Shown: positions 19,401 to 29,000 of the stretch, in pieces
Numbering within the stretch: the first letter of the stretch is position 1
Layout: each line of letters starts with the position of its first letter
DNA from: UBA4416 sp044238845
GTDB taxonomy: Bacteria > Bacteroidota > Bacteroidia > B-17B0 > Aurantibacillaceae
Reading direction: 5' to 3'
Assembly (NCBI GenBank): GCA_044238845.1
Contig: JBIICN010000004.1
Location: 78,039 to 142,038, forward strand
DNA: 64,000 bases
Position numbers and translations under genes: made by a program
The notes under the pieces: generated by a model
What the model saw: only the letters and a program-made list of their open reading frames with translations
Told to the model about the DNA's origin: nothing
Databases searched by the model: none

Positions 19401-21858
19401 AAAGGACTTAGAAAAGAAAGCAGAGTTTACTTATAAGATTAATAGCATTAGTGGAACGTGGGATACTATTGAAAATTTCAGAAAAGAAAAAAGCAAGCCT
19501 ACTTTATCTTACTTAAGTTCTGTTAATCAGGAACAATTGATTCTTGAACTATGCGATTTAAAAGACAAAGTTGACACAGCCCATAAATTACTTGATAAAT
19601 CAATCAGCGATTATGAAAATAAAAACATAATTGATCTCTTAGAAGATATTGAAAATATTAAACTATCCTTAAAGTCATTACCTGAAATACTGCCATTATT
19701 AAATGAACTGAACGAAACTTCGAGAAATTTTCAAGCATTTATCAAGTCTGGAAAATTCAGTCCTGAACAGTTCGAGAAGTTGATGGCCGAAAAAAGTTTA
19801 AAAACTGTGTATAACGGTAATAAAGAGTTCCATAAAACTGAGGCTTCGGATATAAAATACAGCATTAATAAATTAAAGCAGGCGTTCGAAAAGCTTTATG
19901 AAATTAATGCTTCCTACATAAGAGCTAAAATACGAAAAAAGTTTAATGATAATATTGCGTTGAGTACAAAATCTGTTACAGGAATGAGTTCTCAAGAAAA
20001 AGAATTCAAAAAAACATATACAGAGGGAAGAAAAATTGTAGAGCATGAATTTAATAAAAGCATGCGTTTCCGATCTATCCGTGATTTGGCATCTAAAGAA
20101 TCCGGAAAAGTAATCCAAGATTTAAAACCTGTTTGGTTAATGAGTCCATTGAGTGTCTCAGATACTTTACCTTTAAATCCTGAATATTTTGATGTAGTTA
20201 TTTTTGATGAAGCTAGTCAAATTACTTTAGAAGAAGGAATTCCTCCATTATTTAGAGGGAAGCAAACTATTATCGTTGGTGATGAAATGCAAATGCCACC
20301 ATCTAACTTTTTCGGATCTGTATCGCCTGATGAAGATGATGATTTAGTTGATGATGAAAACGAAAGTATGCGTATTGATGCTGATAGTCTTTTGACGCAA
20401 GGTGCTCGTAAGCTTCAAGATGTTATGCTTGGCTGGCATTACCGAAGTAAGTATGAATCTTTGATCAGTTTTTCAAACGCAGCATTTTACAATCGAAATC
20501 TATTAACCATTCCAGATCAAACTATTCCTCCTGAAGAATTAAGCGAAGTGAAAGCAAATTCAGCTGAAAATGCGATCGAGAATTTTGATTCACTTAGTAA
20601 TAGAAGTATCAGTTTTCATTACATGGAACATGGTGTATATGATAAGCGAACAAACACAGCTGAAGCGGAGTACATTGCCCAACTCATAAAAACACTTTTG
20701 AATAAAGATCAAAAGCAAAGTATTGGCGTGGTGGCATTTTCTCAAGAACAACAATACGAAATTGAAAATGCATTAATTCGTTTGGCATCAGCTGACAAGG
20801 ATTTTGAAAATAAATTAGAAGAAGAGTATCAGCGTCAGGAAGAGGGACAATTTGTTGGGTTGTTTGTAAAGAATTTGGAAAATGTTCAAGGAGATGAACG
20901 AGACGTAATTATTATGAGTGTTTGTTATGGCCACGATCATAATAAACGAATGATCATGAATTTTGGCCCAATTAACCGTAAAGGTGGGGAGAAAAGATTA
21001 AATGTAATTTTCTCAAGAGCAAAAAAACACATGGCTATAATTAGTTCGATAAAATATGCGGATATAAAAAACGAATATAATGAGGGTGCTAATTACTTCC
21101 GTAAATTTTTGCAGTATGCCGAAGCAGTTTCTCGTGGAGAATTAAAATCGGCTAATCTTACTTTAGATAGTTTGTCCAAAAATAGTGTGATCGACACTTC
21201 TATTAATTCAACGAATGCAATTGTTTTAGGTATTGCTAAAGAGTTAAATGCTTTAGGATACAAAACAGATTTAAACGTAGGACAATCCTATTTCCGTTGT
21301 AACATTGGAGTTAGAAGCAAGGAGAATAAAAACAAATACTGTTTGGGAGTTTTAGTTGATACAACAGAGCATTATAAAAACAGTAATTTACTAGAACAAT
21401 ATGTTTTAAGACCGTCTATTCTTAAAAGCTTTAATTGGAATGTTATTCAGGTGTATAGCAAAGATTGGCTCCATCAGTCTGAAAAGGTAATGGAACAGAT
21501 TAAAAAAGCACTTGAAGGCAAACTTGAAGAAGAAGAACCATTGATGGTAAAAACCGAGCCTGCAATTATTGAAGACAAGAAGATAGAAGTGGTTCTTGAA
21601 ATAGACACAAAAATTGAAGAGCAAAAAATCGAATCTATTTCTGAAAACGGCTTGAGCTTTAAGCGTTTTATTTTTAAAGATGAATCATCCGATAAGTTTT
21701 GGGAAATTGCTCAAGATGGTTTTAGAATGGTAGTAAGGTATGGCAAAGTTGGAACTAAAGGTCAGGAAAACGTTAAAGTTTTTGAGACTGAAGGACAAAC
21801 AAAAACAGAAATTGAGAAACTAATACAACAGAAAGTTAAAAAGGGTTACAAGGGGTAG
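16408..21858 (+). CDS. Giant SF1 helicase with kinase-like N-terminus, nuclease-like and WGR domains
   Basis: 1816 residues. Around 130-230, LSDIFVLGLIIGSLAAG... ending in DRKKRARDLHEVIEKL resembles a protein-kinase C-lobe without catalytic motifs. DUF4011-like region about 250-400 (SRRNRLLYFKTSSKFL). Superfamily 1 helicase: Walker A GPPGTGKSQT near 641, long coiled-coil insertion 700-1200, DEAS box IFDEASQIT near 1262, GDEMQMPP, and C-terminal motifs ENVQGDERDVIIMSV and LNVIFSRAKKH. Residues about 1640-1690 (LGVLVDTTEHY...NWNVIQVYSKDW) fit the MTES_1575-type restriction-endonuclease fold. A WGR domain lies at about 1745-1816. Similar helicases occur in anti-phage systems. 2 nt from the protease gene. 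Confidence 0.85.
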   Translation: MEPIVKNNFVAFLNEGIENGGFHNDDIIAIAIPLLQEVLSFHEQGKVAPLEGLQHILITNDLLDIDENFISSPKYNNRKLSEISQPISKVFDILDETKQTTNVEESHIKETTLSIQLEKDKEVTKPVYLPGYLSYEFLLGHHDALSDIFVLGLIIGSLAAGLDLNSEDDLKTFVANRSGLVHLNSKIHPTIANIVMEMTELDRKKRARDLHEVIEKLKNYRDYNPEKEIDLTSLEGFKNQDISTRSKWILNKLKSRLFDISRRNRLLYFKTSSKFLNLTVASVPTTLNYRNIDPNSLFIWNDDISSRIKSGKQIPLSKFLKTEDNPYIPSILDKIRSESTRDINEYGFSQLRLIICSLSWYNLKDDKYEKINSPLLLVPVEVKKKKGVKDQYTLDITGNEAEVNPVLVYWLRELYDIKLPDSIVLDDFEMSKLYQSIQDQIKLSNSGISIEFIDKPRIKLIYSLAKQTLSQFNRKLKRNKSLSHYREVDYSYQRENFQPLGLSIFKQKIEPAASYLEFLINEDVKLNTYNITDTEKERSLFTLVDEGNANPYLWEFDTCNMTLGNFNYKKMSLVRDYNEVIDENISDPIFEQLFSDQPKNILNKEDVEKENLKEKYHIISCDPTQSNAIKMAKSGDSYIIQGPPGTGKSQTITNLIADYIARGKRVLFVCEKRAAIDVVFYRLKQQKLDELCCRIHDSQADKKEFIMNLKETYNDFMKNKFNLTEIENERNKIISIIENELRSLEKYNNTVTKEFEDVGTSFLKLIERLIELKTNHVNVSFDMEELVPGYKEWVSNGNLIQQLSKQLKEINHEPYISSHPASLLNKEALTQEHPINYIKQLAEQLEDLFEFISNELSKANIPDNLKEHFLIIKELVTDAYRFKPYAENGNLFLYDSNNPSTKQFEGVVYDYKELKNKVEQASKKNGNWKNKFSEGDLQSAKEQLTAFQSSIFSFLNPGFWKLKKTIKFSYDFSKHDVKPSLNQVLEELQAEYNLINQSKDLEKKAEFTYKINSISGTWDTIENFRKEKSKPTLSYLSSVNQEQLILELCDLKDKVDTAHKLLDKSISDYENKNIIDLLEDIENIKLSLKSLPEILPLLNELNETSRNFQAFIKSGKFSPEQFEKLMAEKSLKTVYNGNKEFHKTEASDIKYSINKLKQAFEKLYEINASYIRAKIRKKFNDNIALSTKSVTGMSSQEKEFKKTYTEGRKIVEHEFNKSMRFRSIRDLASKESGKVIQDLKPVWLMSPLSVSDTLPLNPEYFDVVIFDEASQITLEEGIPPLFRGKQTIIVGDEMQMPPSNFFGSVSPDEDDDLVDDENESMRIDADSLLTQGARKLQDVMLGWHYRSKYESLISFSNAAFYNRNLLTIPDQTIPPEELSEVKANSAENAIENFDSLSNRSISFHYMEHGVYDKRTNTAEAEYIAQLIKTLLNKDQKQSIGVVAFSQEQQYEIENALIRLASADKDFENKLEEEYQRQEEGQFVGLFVKNLENVQGDERDVIIMSVCYGHDHNKRMIMNFGPINRKGGEKRLNVIFSRAKKHMAIISSIKYADIKNEYNEGANYFRKFLQYAEAVSRGELKSANLTLDSLSKNSVIDTSINSTNAIVLGIAKELNALGYKTDLNVGQSYFRCNIGVRSKENKNKYCLGVLVDTTEHYKNSNLLEQYVLRPSILKSFNWNVIQVYSKDWLHQSEKVMEQIKKALEGKLEEEEPLMVKTEPAIIEDKKIEVVLEIDTKIEEQKIESISENGLSFKRFIFKDESSDKFWEIAQDGFRMVVRYGKVGTKGQENVKVFETEGQTKTEIEKLIQQKVKKGYKG

Positions 21859-21935
21859 TTGTATTATTTATTAAAAACAGGAATATAAATTATATAAAAT
21901 TAAGTACTTTACAGTTTATAATTATTGAATTTACA

Positions 21936-23243
21936 ATGGAAGACAATACGGTTGATAACCTGAGAGATGCATTAAAATTCTCTCCTAATAACGTGCCTTT
22001 AAAGCAACATTTAGCCGAAGTGCTTCTTAAATTAAACAGACTAGATGAGGCTGAAATAGAATTCTTGGAACTTTTGAACTTAACTTCTAATGCTAAAATA
22101 AAATTGGGTCTGTCTAAAACGTTCTATTTTAAAGGCTACTTTTCTAAATGTAATGTGATACTTGAAGAACTTATAGAAGGTGGCGTTCATGATTTTGATG
22201 TGTATATTTTGTATGCAAAGGCTTTGTTAAAAGAACAAGCAATAGTTAAAGCTATCGAAATATATAAAAAAGCATTAGAGATAAATCCTGTTTTTCAGGA
22301 TGAAGAATTAGATAAAGAATTAAAATTGTCTAATACCCCATCTTACCAAGATTCTGATGAAGAAATTACTAATCATTTTGTAAATAAACCAGACATTAAT
22401 TTTAGCGATGTAGGTGGGATGGACCAGGTGAAAAAAGAAATTGAACTTAAAATTATAAAACCTTTATTACACCCCGATCTATACAAAGCTTATGGAAAAA
22501 AAGTAGGTGGGGGCATTTTACTATACGGCCCTCCCGGTTGTGGTAAAACATATATTGCGAAAGCTACAGCAGGGCAAGTGAATGCACGATTTATTAACGT
22601 AGGCCTTAACGATATCTTAGATATGTGGGTTGGTAATAGTGAGAAAAACTTAAATCATTTTTTTGAAATTGCCAGAAAAAATACCCCCTGTGTTTTATTT
22701 TTTGACGAAATTGATGCCTTGGGAGCAAGCCGTAGTGATATGAAGCAATCAAGTGGCAGGCATTTAATTAATCAGTTTTTAACAGAACTGGATGGTATTG
22801 AAAATAGCAACGAAGGTATTTTAGTGATGGGCGCAACTAACACTCCCTGGAATTTAGATCCTGCATTTAGACGACCTGGCCGTTTTGACAGAATCATATT
22901 TGTGCCGCCACCGGACGATATAGCAAAAGCATCTATTTTAGAATTAAAGCTAAATGGTAAGCCCATTGAAGCTATTGATTATGTAAACCTTTCTAAAAAA
23001 TTAGAAAACTTTTCAGGAGCAGATATTGAAGCAGTTATAGATATTGCCATTGAAGCTAAATTACAAGATGCTTTTAAGGATGGTATTCCCAAACCAATAA
23101 GTACCAAAGATTTATTGAATGCAAGCAAAAAACATAAAGCAAGTACTCAAGAATGGTTTTCAACAGCTAAAAACTTTGCTTTATTTGCCAATGAAAGTGG
23201 GCTGTATGATGATATTTTGACTCACCTTAAAATTAAAAAGTAA
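21936..23243 (+). CDS. TPR-AAA+ ATPase (Cdc48/FtsH-type motor)
   Basis: 435 residues. The N-terminal 120 residues are TPR-like helices (LRDALKFSPNNVPLKQHLAEVLLKL). A classical AAA domain follows: GGMDQVKKEIE entry, Walker A GPPGCGKT near 198, Walker B VLFFDEIDALG near 253, sensor region MGATNTPWNLDPAFRRPGRFDR with both arginine fingers, and a C-terminal helical lid. No protease domain is attached, so it is a stand-alone unfoldase or remodeller. It may feed substrates to the M48 protease or remodel the helicase. It is separated from the next TPR gene by 2 nt. Confidence 0.88.
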   Translation: MEDNTVDNLRDALKFSPNNVPLKQHLAEVLLKLNRLDEAEIEFLELLNLTSNAKIKLGLSKTFYFKGYFSKCNVILEELIEGGVHDFDVYILYAKALLKEQAIVKAIEIYKKALEINPVFQDEELDKELKLSNTPSYQDSDEEITNHFVNKPDINFSDVGGMDQVKKEIELKIIKPLLHPDLYKAYGKKVGGGILLYGPPGCGKTYIAKATAGQVNARFINVGLNDILDMWVGNSEKNLNHFFEIARKNTPCVLFFDEIDALGASRSDMKQSSGRHLINQFLTELDGIENSNEGILVMGATNTPWNLDPAFRRPGRFDRIIFVPPPDDIAKASILELKLNGKPIEAIDYVNLSKKLENFSGADIEAVIDIAIEAKLQDAFKDGIPKPISTKDLLNASKKHKASTQEWFSTAKNFALFANESGLYDDILTHLKIKK

Positions 23244-23245
23244 TT

Positions 23246-24499
23246 ATGAATGACTCTATGTTAACCAGAGCTGAAGTTTTGATTCAGCAAAAAAGATATT
23301 CAGAAGCAGAAAACATGTTAATAGATATATTGGCAACTAGTCCAAATGATATTCATGTGTTATCACTTTTGGCCGAATCTTATTTACAACAAGATAAATT
23401 TGATAAGGCAGAAATTATCATAAATAGTGCCATAGCAATTGATCCGTCAGAAGGACTTTTATTTTATTTGAAAAGTCGTATTAGCCTTAGTTTAGAAAAG
23501 TATGATGACGCCGAAACTAATTTGAGAGATGCTGTAAAATTAAATCCAGCAGGGGCTGATTATTATGCTTTATGGGCACTCGTTAAATTAATTCGAAAAC
23601 AATATCAGGCTGCATTAGACTTAGCCGATCAGGCTCTTGCCTTAGATGCGGAAAACATACAAGGATTAAATACACGAAGTACAGCTTTACTAAAATTAAA
23701 CCGAAAAGAGGATTCGTTTAAAACAATTGAAGGTGCATTAAGAGAAGATCCTAATAATTCGTTTACTCATTCAAATTATGGTTGGAATTTATTAGAAAAA
23801 GGAGATCACAAAAAAGCCTTGGAACATTTTCAGGAATCTTTAAAAAATGATCCGTCTAACACCCATGCTCAAAGTGGTATGGTGGAAGCTATAAAGGCTA
23901 CTAATTTTTTTTATAGATTGTTCTTACAGTACTCTTTTTGGATTGGAAATTTAACGTCGAAATACCAATGGGGCGTTATAGTTGGATTTTATTTTGGAAC
24001 TCAAGCCATAAAAAATTTGGCCAAACATAACGAAGCATTGCGTCCTTATTTAATACCATTATTTTTACTTTTAGCAGTGATTGCTTTTTCTACATGGATT
24101 ATGCAGCCTATTGGTAATTTATTTTTGCGTTTAAATAAATATGGCGTGCATTTGTTGGATAAAGAAGAGAAAATGAGTTCTAACTTTGTAGGGATAAGTT
24201 TTTTGATTTTTGTAGTTGGACTTATTTCCTATATTATTTCGGGCAATGATGCTTTCTTAACTCTCACTTTTTTTGGATTTGCTATGATGCTTCCTGTTGG
24301 TAGTATGTTGCAACCATCAAAGCCCAAACATTTATTAATTATATATACTGCATTGATGTCATTGATTGGCATTGCTGCCATTGTTGTAACCTTTGCAAAT
24401 GGTGATATATTTAATGGATTTTCACTACTATTTATTGCATGCTTTACTTTATTTCAATGGATTGCTAACTACATCATAATTAGTAGAAATAATATATAG
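23246..24499 (+). CDS. TPR-repeat membrane protein
   Basis: 417 residues. Residues 1-210 hold about six TPR units (for example FDKAEIIINSAIAIDPSEGLL, then HKKALEHFQESLKNDPSNTHA). Residues 250-417 hold several transmembrane helices (LIPLFLLLAVIAFSTWIM, FVGISFLIFVVGLISYIISG, LLIIYTALMSLIGIAAIVV). Cytoplasmic TPRs anchored in the inner membrane would suit a scaffold for the preceding AAA+ protein. In a defence system the membrane part could be the effector; that is speculation from layout. Confidence 0.75.
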   Translation: MNDSMLTRAEVLIQQKRYSEAENMLIDILATSPNDIHVLSLLAESYLQQDKFDKAEIIINSAIAIDPSEGLLFYLKSRISLSLEKYDDAETNLRDAVKLNPAGADYYALWALVKLIRKQYQAALDLADQALALDAENIQGLNTRSTALLKLNRKEDSFKTIEGALREDPNNSFTHSNYGWNLLEKGDHKKALEHFQESLKNDPSNTHAQSGMVEAIKATNFFYRLFLQYSFWIGNLTSKYQWGVIVGFYFGTQAIKNLAKHNEALRPYLIPLFLLLAVIAFSTWIMQPIGNLFLRLNKYGVHLLDKEEKMSSNFVGISFLIFVVGLISYIISGNDAFLTLTFFGFAMMLPVGSMLQPSKPKHLLIIYTALMSLIGIAAIVVTFANGDIFNGFSLLFIACFTLFQWIANYIIISRNNI

Positions 24500-24641
24500 A
24501 TAATAAAAGAATAGTTACCAATATGTCCAAATTATTTAGATTAGAAAAAAACCTAAAATATAGTGTAACAAGTTCAATTTTAAGCGTTATTTTGTAATAC
24601 AAGTAAAATTTATAAGAATTACTAATTTAAAAATCTAGCAT

Positions 24642-26057
24642 ATGCAATACATTTATCATTTTCTTAAATTGAGTTTTGTTTTGATAGCAGTTTCATTAAC
24701 ATCATGCTCAGGTTCAAATGAAAAAAACACTGCTGATAAGATCACAAAAGATGATGCTTCGGTTAACCCGTCAAATTCATCTCTAATGGATTTTACGTAT
24801 TCATTTGAAGATGAATCTCAGAAATTTAAATTCCCTAACAGAAAGTCACAAGATTTTCACTTGACTAGTGGAACGACTATAAAGGTTCCTAATGATTGTT
24901 TTGTGGATGAAACTGGTAGTAAAATAAAAGGTGAAGTTGAATTAGTGTTTGAAGAATTTTTGACTCCGGGAAGCATCATTAGTTCGCAAATTAATATGAA
25001 GTATGATTCCGCTGGGAATATGAGCGATTTTGAATCGGCAGGTATGTTCAGAATTAATGCTTTTCAAGAAGGGAAAACAGTATTTATTGCAAAAGATAAA
25101 TCTATTGAAGTTTCTCTTGCTACAGTTGATACTGATAGGGACTTTAATTCTTATTATTCAACTCAGAATGGGAATGATTGGCAATACATAGGTGAAACTA
25201 AAGCCATACCTAATAAGGAGAAAAAAGAGTTGATAGATAATTCCAAAAATCAATTAAATACTATTAGTAAACCATTGCCTCCTGCATCGTATTCAGCAAA
25301 CGGAAAATACTTTGATCTCAACTTGAGTCATACATATACTCACGACCTTAAAAGCTTGTTAGGTATTGTTTGGGAATATGCCGGTTCAAATAAAAAAAAC
25401 GATCCTGCTGTAAATAAAACTGATTTTAATAAGGATTGGGATTATGTTAATATATTACCAAGTGAAGGAGATAAAAGAGGCGTTTATGATATTGTGCTAC
25501 AAAATAAAGACACCACTATAAAAACAATTGGACGCCCTGTTTATAGAGGAGCTGTTCTAGATGCTGAAAATAAAGAGTTTGCGGCAGAGCTTGGAGAGTT
25601 TAATAAACGTATGAATCAAATTAAGAATGAGCAAAAACAGGCCAATGCTGAAGCGTCTTTCTTAAGAGTCATTTCAGTTAAGAATTTAGGTCTTTATAAT
25701 TACGATCGTCAATACCACGCACCTGATATGATTCCTGTATTAGCTAATTTTAATTTTGGTGCCGATAGTTTAAAAAACTATCCAATCTCGGTATACTTAA
25801 TTACTGGTAACGGAATGGCAGTTATTAAATACCCACCTCATGATTATGAAAAATTTATGTATTCGCGTAAAGACATTAATAAATTAATTGCGATTCTTCC
25901 AAATTATGAAATATGTACGTTTTCAGCTCATCGATTTGAAAAAGAAGGACCCGTATTTCCTGAAAGTTCACCTGGTAAATTTATGTTTAAATTAAATCAT
26001 ACAGGTATAAGGGCAACCAATTCAAAAGCGATTGACCAGGTTTTAGGAAATATATAA
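24642..26057 (+). CDS. Lipoprotein of unknown function
   Basis: 471 residues. The signal sequence ends in a lipobox (LIAVSLTSCSGSNEKN, Cys near 23), so it is a lipoprotein, probably outer membrane. The N-terminal part (TYSFEDESQKFKFPNRKSQ, then FHLTSGTTIKVPNDCFVDETGSKIKGEVELVFEEF) looks like a beta-sandwich. No family recognised with certainty. It ends 1 nt before the next gene, so the two form an operon. It is separated from the TPR gene by 142 nt, and a link to that cluster is unproven. Confidence 0.7.
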   Translation: MQYIYHFLKLSFVLIAVSLTSCSGSNEKNTADKITKDDASVNPSNSSLMDFTYSFEDESQKFKFPNRKSQDFHLTSGTTIKVPNDCFVDETGSKIKGEVELVFEEFLTPGSIISSQINMKYDSAGNMSDFESAGMFRINAFQEGKTVFIAKDKSIEVSLATVDTDRDFNSYYSTQNGNDWQYIGETKAIPNKEKKELIDNSKNQLNTISKPLPPASYSANGKYFDLNLSHTYTHDLKSLLGIVWEYAGSNKKNDPAVNKTDFNKDWDYVNILPSEGDKRGVYDIVLQNKDTTIKTIGRPVYRGAVLDAENKEFAAELGEFNKRMNQIKNEQKQANAEASFLRVISVKNLGLYNYDRQYHAPDMIPVLANFNFGADSLKNYPISVYLITGNGMAVIKYPPHDYEKFMYSRKDINKLIAILPNYEICTFSAHRFEKEGPVFPESSPGKFMFKLNHTGIRATNSKAIDQVLGNI

Positions 26058-26058
26058 T

Positions 26059-29000
26059 ATGGTTCCTAAATGGCATATATCTTTTCTTGTCATAGTATTG
26101 GCATTTACAGGTATTTCCCAAAATACGACATTGTCTGTTTCAAAATCAGGTACAGAGTCTTCTAATTCGTATTTTATTATTAAAAAAGGTAATTTATATG
26201 GAATAGGGGATTCGATTAATTGGTTTAGCAATACACCAATAGGAGACACTCTATTTCATTTAGGTGATTATCATTTCGCCTTGCGCCAATCTTCTGGACT
26301 TTACACTATTTACGATGAGACGTTTAAATCAATTTGTCATCGAATAAAGTCAGTAAAGGAGTTTGGAGATTTTATTTTATTAGAAGATTCGTTAGGTTGG
26401 AAGATTTTTTCAAAAGAAGATAATGAAGAAAGAAAATATTTTGATAGCGTTCGTATTCATGATCAATATGTTTGGTTGTTCAAAAGCGGCGAGCAAGGCA
26501 TTCTTGGTAGTGATTGGAAAATAGAGAATATTGTTCTTCCTATATATGATAAAGTTGGTATTTATTACGATGGCATTTTATTAATAAATAACGGCAAATT
26601 AGGGTGGAAGGGCGCTATAACTATTCCGGTTGAATTTGATCACATTTATAAAGAACGACAAGATGTAATGGCTGCTAAAAACAGCAGAGGGACTATTTAT
26701 TATTCGCTTAACAAGCTTAAAAAATTATTGATAGAGCCTACTGATAGTGTTGTTTTTTATAGTGAGTTTTATAAAAGAGTGCGGGGACATAAACAAAGTA
26801 TTTTTAATTTAGATTCTAATCAAATATTTGGAGAAATATCAGATTATGAAATACATCCATTTTCTTTTGATAACTTTTCAAGAAGACATTCGTATTGTGT
26901 CGTTACAAAAGATTCGACTTGCGCTCTTTTTAAAAACGGCAAAATTCTTACAAGATTTGACTATGATAATTTTTTAACTGAAAATACGATCCATCCTCCC
27001 TTTTTTAAAGCAGTGCAAAATAAAAAGGTAGGTGTGATTAATGAAATTGGCGAGATTCAATTAAAACCATTGTATACGGATATTATAGATAAGCGATTTG
27101 ATTATTATATTGTAAGGGTTGGCAATAAATTAGGGTTATGTTTAAAAGGCGATTCTGTTTTACTTCCAGCTAATTATCAATCGATCAGTTTTTATAGTAA
27201 TAGTAATTATGTGAATGTTAGTTTAGACGGCAATTTATTTGGCTTGTATAATTTTATAAATAAGAAAGAAGTAACCCCTTGTAAATACAATTTCTTTAAT
27301 ATTGATTCGGAATTTATAATAGCCAGACACGGACAGCGGTATGATGTTTATTTTAAAGAACAATTAAAATTTTCTGATCTTTATGATGCCCAATCAAATG
27401 GAACAACTGCTAAAGGGTATAAGGATGGTAAAATATATATTGGTTCACTAAGAAATAATACCTGGGAAGAATTTAGTTATGAAATACCTAGTTATAAAAT
27501 AATTTCGGATAAAAATAAACCATCGAACCTGCAACCATATAATTATGCAGATAGAGTAGATCTTTATGATTACTCTATAGGTAAATGGGGCCATTATAGT
27601 TATAATAATCAAAGCTGGATTGATGTACCTTTAATGCATAGCGGTGATAGACCTGATGGTAATTGGTTATTGGGTTTTCATCAAGACACAACCATTGTAT
27701 GGAAGGGTATTAGCTTTCATTCAAATAAAGTACTATCGCCTTTGCAAATTGCCTGGCAAAAAAAATCATTATTTCATTGGATGGATGTTAACTCATACAG
27801 CTATCCTTCGGATATTGAAAGAAACACAGATCTTGTAATTTCTCCTATCTGTTATACAGAGCCAGGCAAAGGAAAATGTTTTGATAATTACAAAAAATAT
27901 ACCATCAATGCCGTATTTAAAGGAAATAAGCATTCTATTATTTCGGATAATGGCAAAATTGATATTGCCAGTCAAGGAGATATTAGTTTGTCGAATTATA
28001 TTACACAGTTAAGTACTAATGGATCCATTCATGCCCAATCAATTTTAGATTACGAGAAAATTATTAATCCAAATGCTTTTATTAAAACAAATGATGCTTC
28101 TGAACACATTCTTCAAAATGGCAATAGAAACAAACGGCATATTAGCGTTTTGAATTCTTTTGAGTGGATTGATAAAAAAGAAAGTGATTTATTAATTTTT
28201 AGAATAGGGAATAAGTATGGATTATTGTCAGATTCTGGCGACTACGTTTTAAAGGCTAAATATGAGAGTATCCAACCTTTAAAATTATGGGGAGCCACTA
28301 TTTTAAAAGTCGGTATAAAAGCAGATGGATATAAATTATATAATCCGGTGAATAATAGTTTTTCTGGACGAATTAATAGTGTGATTGATAAAAAAGGCGA
28401 ATTGATTTTGATTCAGCTTGAAAGTGGTAAACAAGCTATACTTACAATAAATTTAGATACATTGATAAAAACAGATGGACTTATTAAATTAATTGGCGGT
28501 AATGATTATGCTGTTATTCAATTAGAGAATTATGCTATTTATAGAGATCAATCTATTTTGTTTAACTTCAGAGGTGATAACATTGAAAAAATAAATAATG
28601 AACATTTTTTAATTCATTCCAATATTGGAAATTGTATTTTTAATTACAAAGGTGATACTTTATTTAAGAGTCGTAAGACAATTGAATACCTTTCTTTAGG
28701 CAATCATTTTTTACTCGACGATGGCATGGCCCATACACTTTATAGTGAGAATGATGTTATTATTTACAAGTTTCAAAAGACATCTTATCTTTCAAATGAT
28801 AATCAAGACTTAATTATAAAAGGAGAAAACTTAGTTACCGTTTTCAGGAAAAATCAAACAAAAAAAATTGAGTTTACCGGTAAATTTGTGAAAGCAACTA
28901 AGCAATATATTGTTTTGGGTTTAGGAAAATATAAACGCGTGTATAGCTTAGATGGAACGCTTATACAATCAAAAGCGAAGCAAGTAAAAGTGTTAAATGA

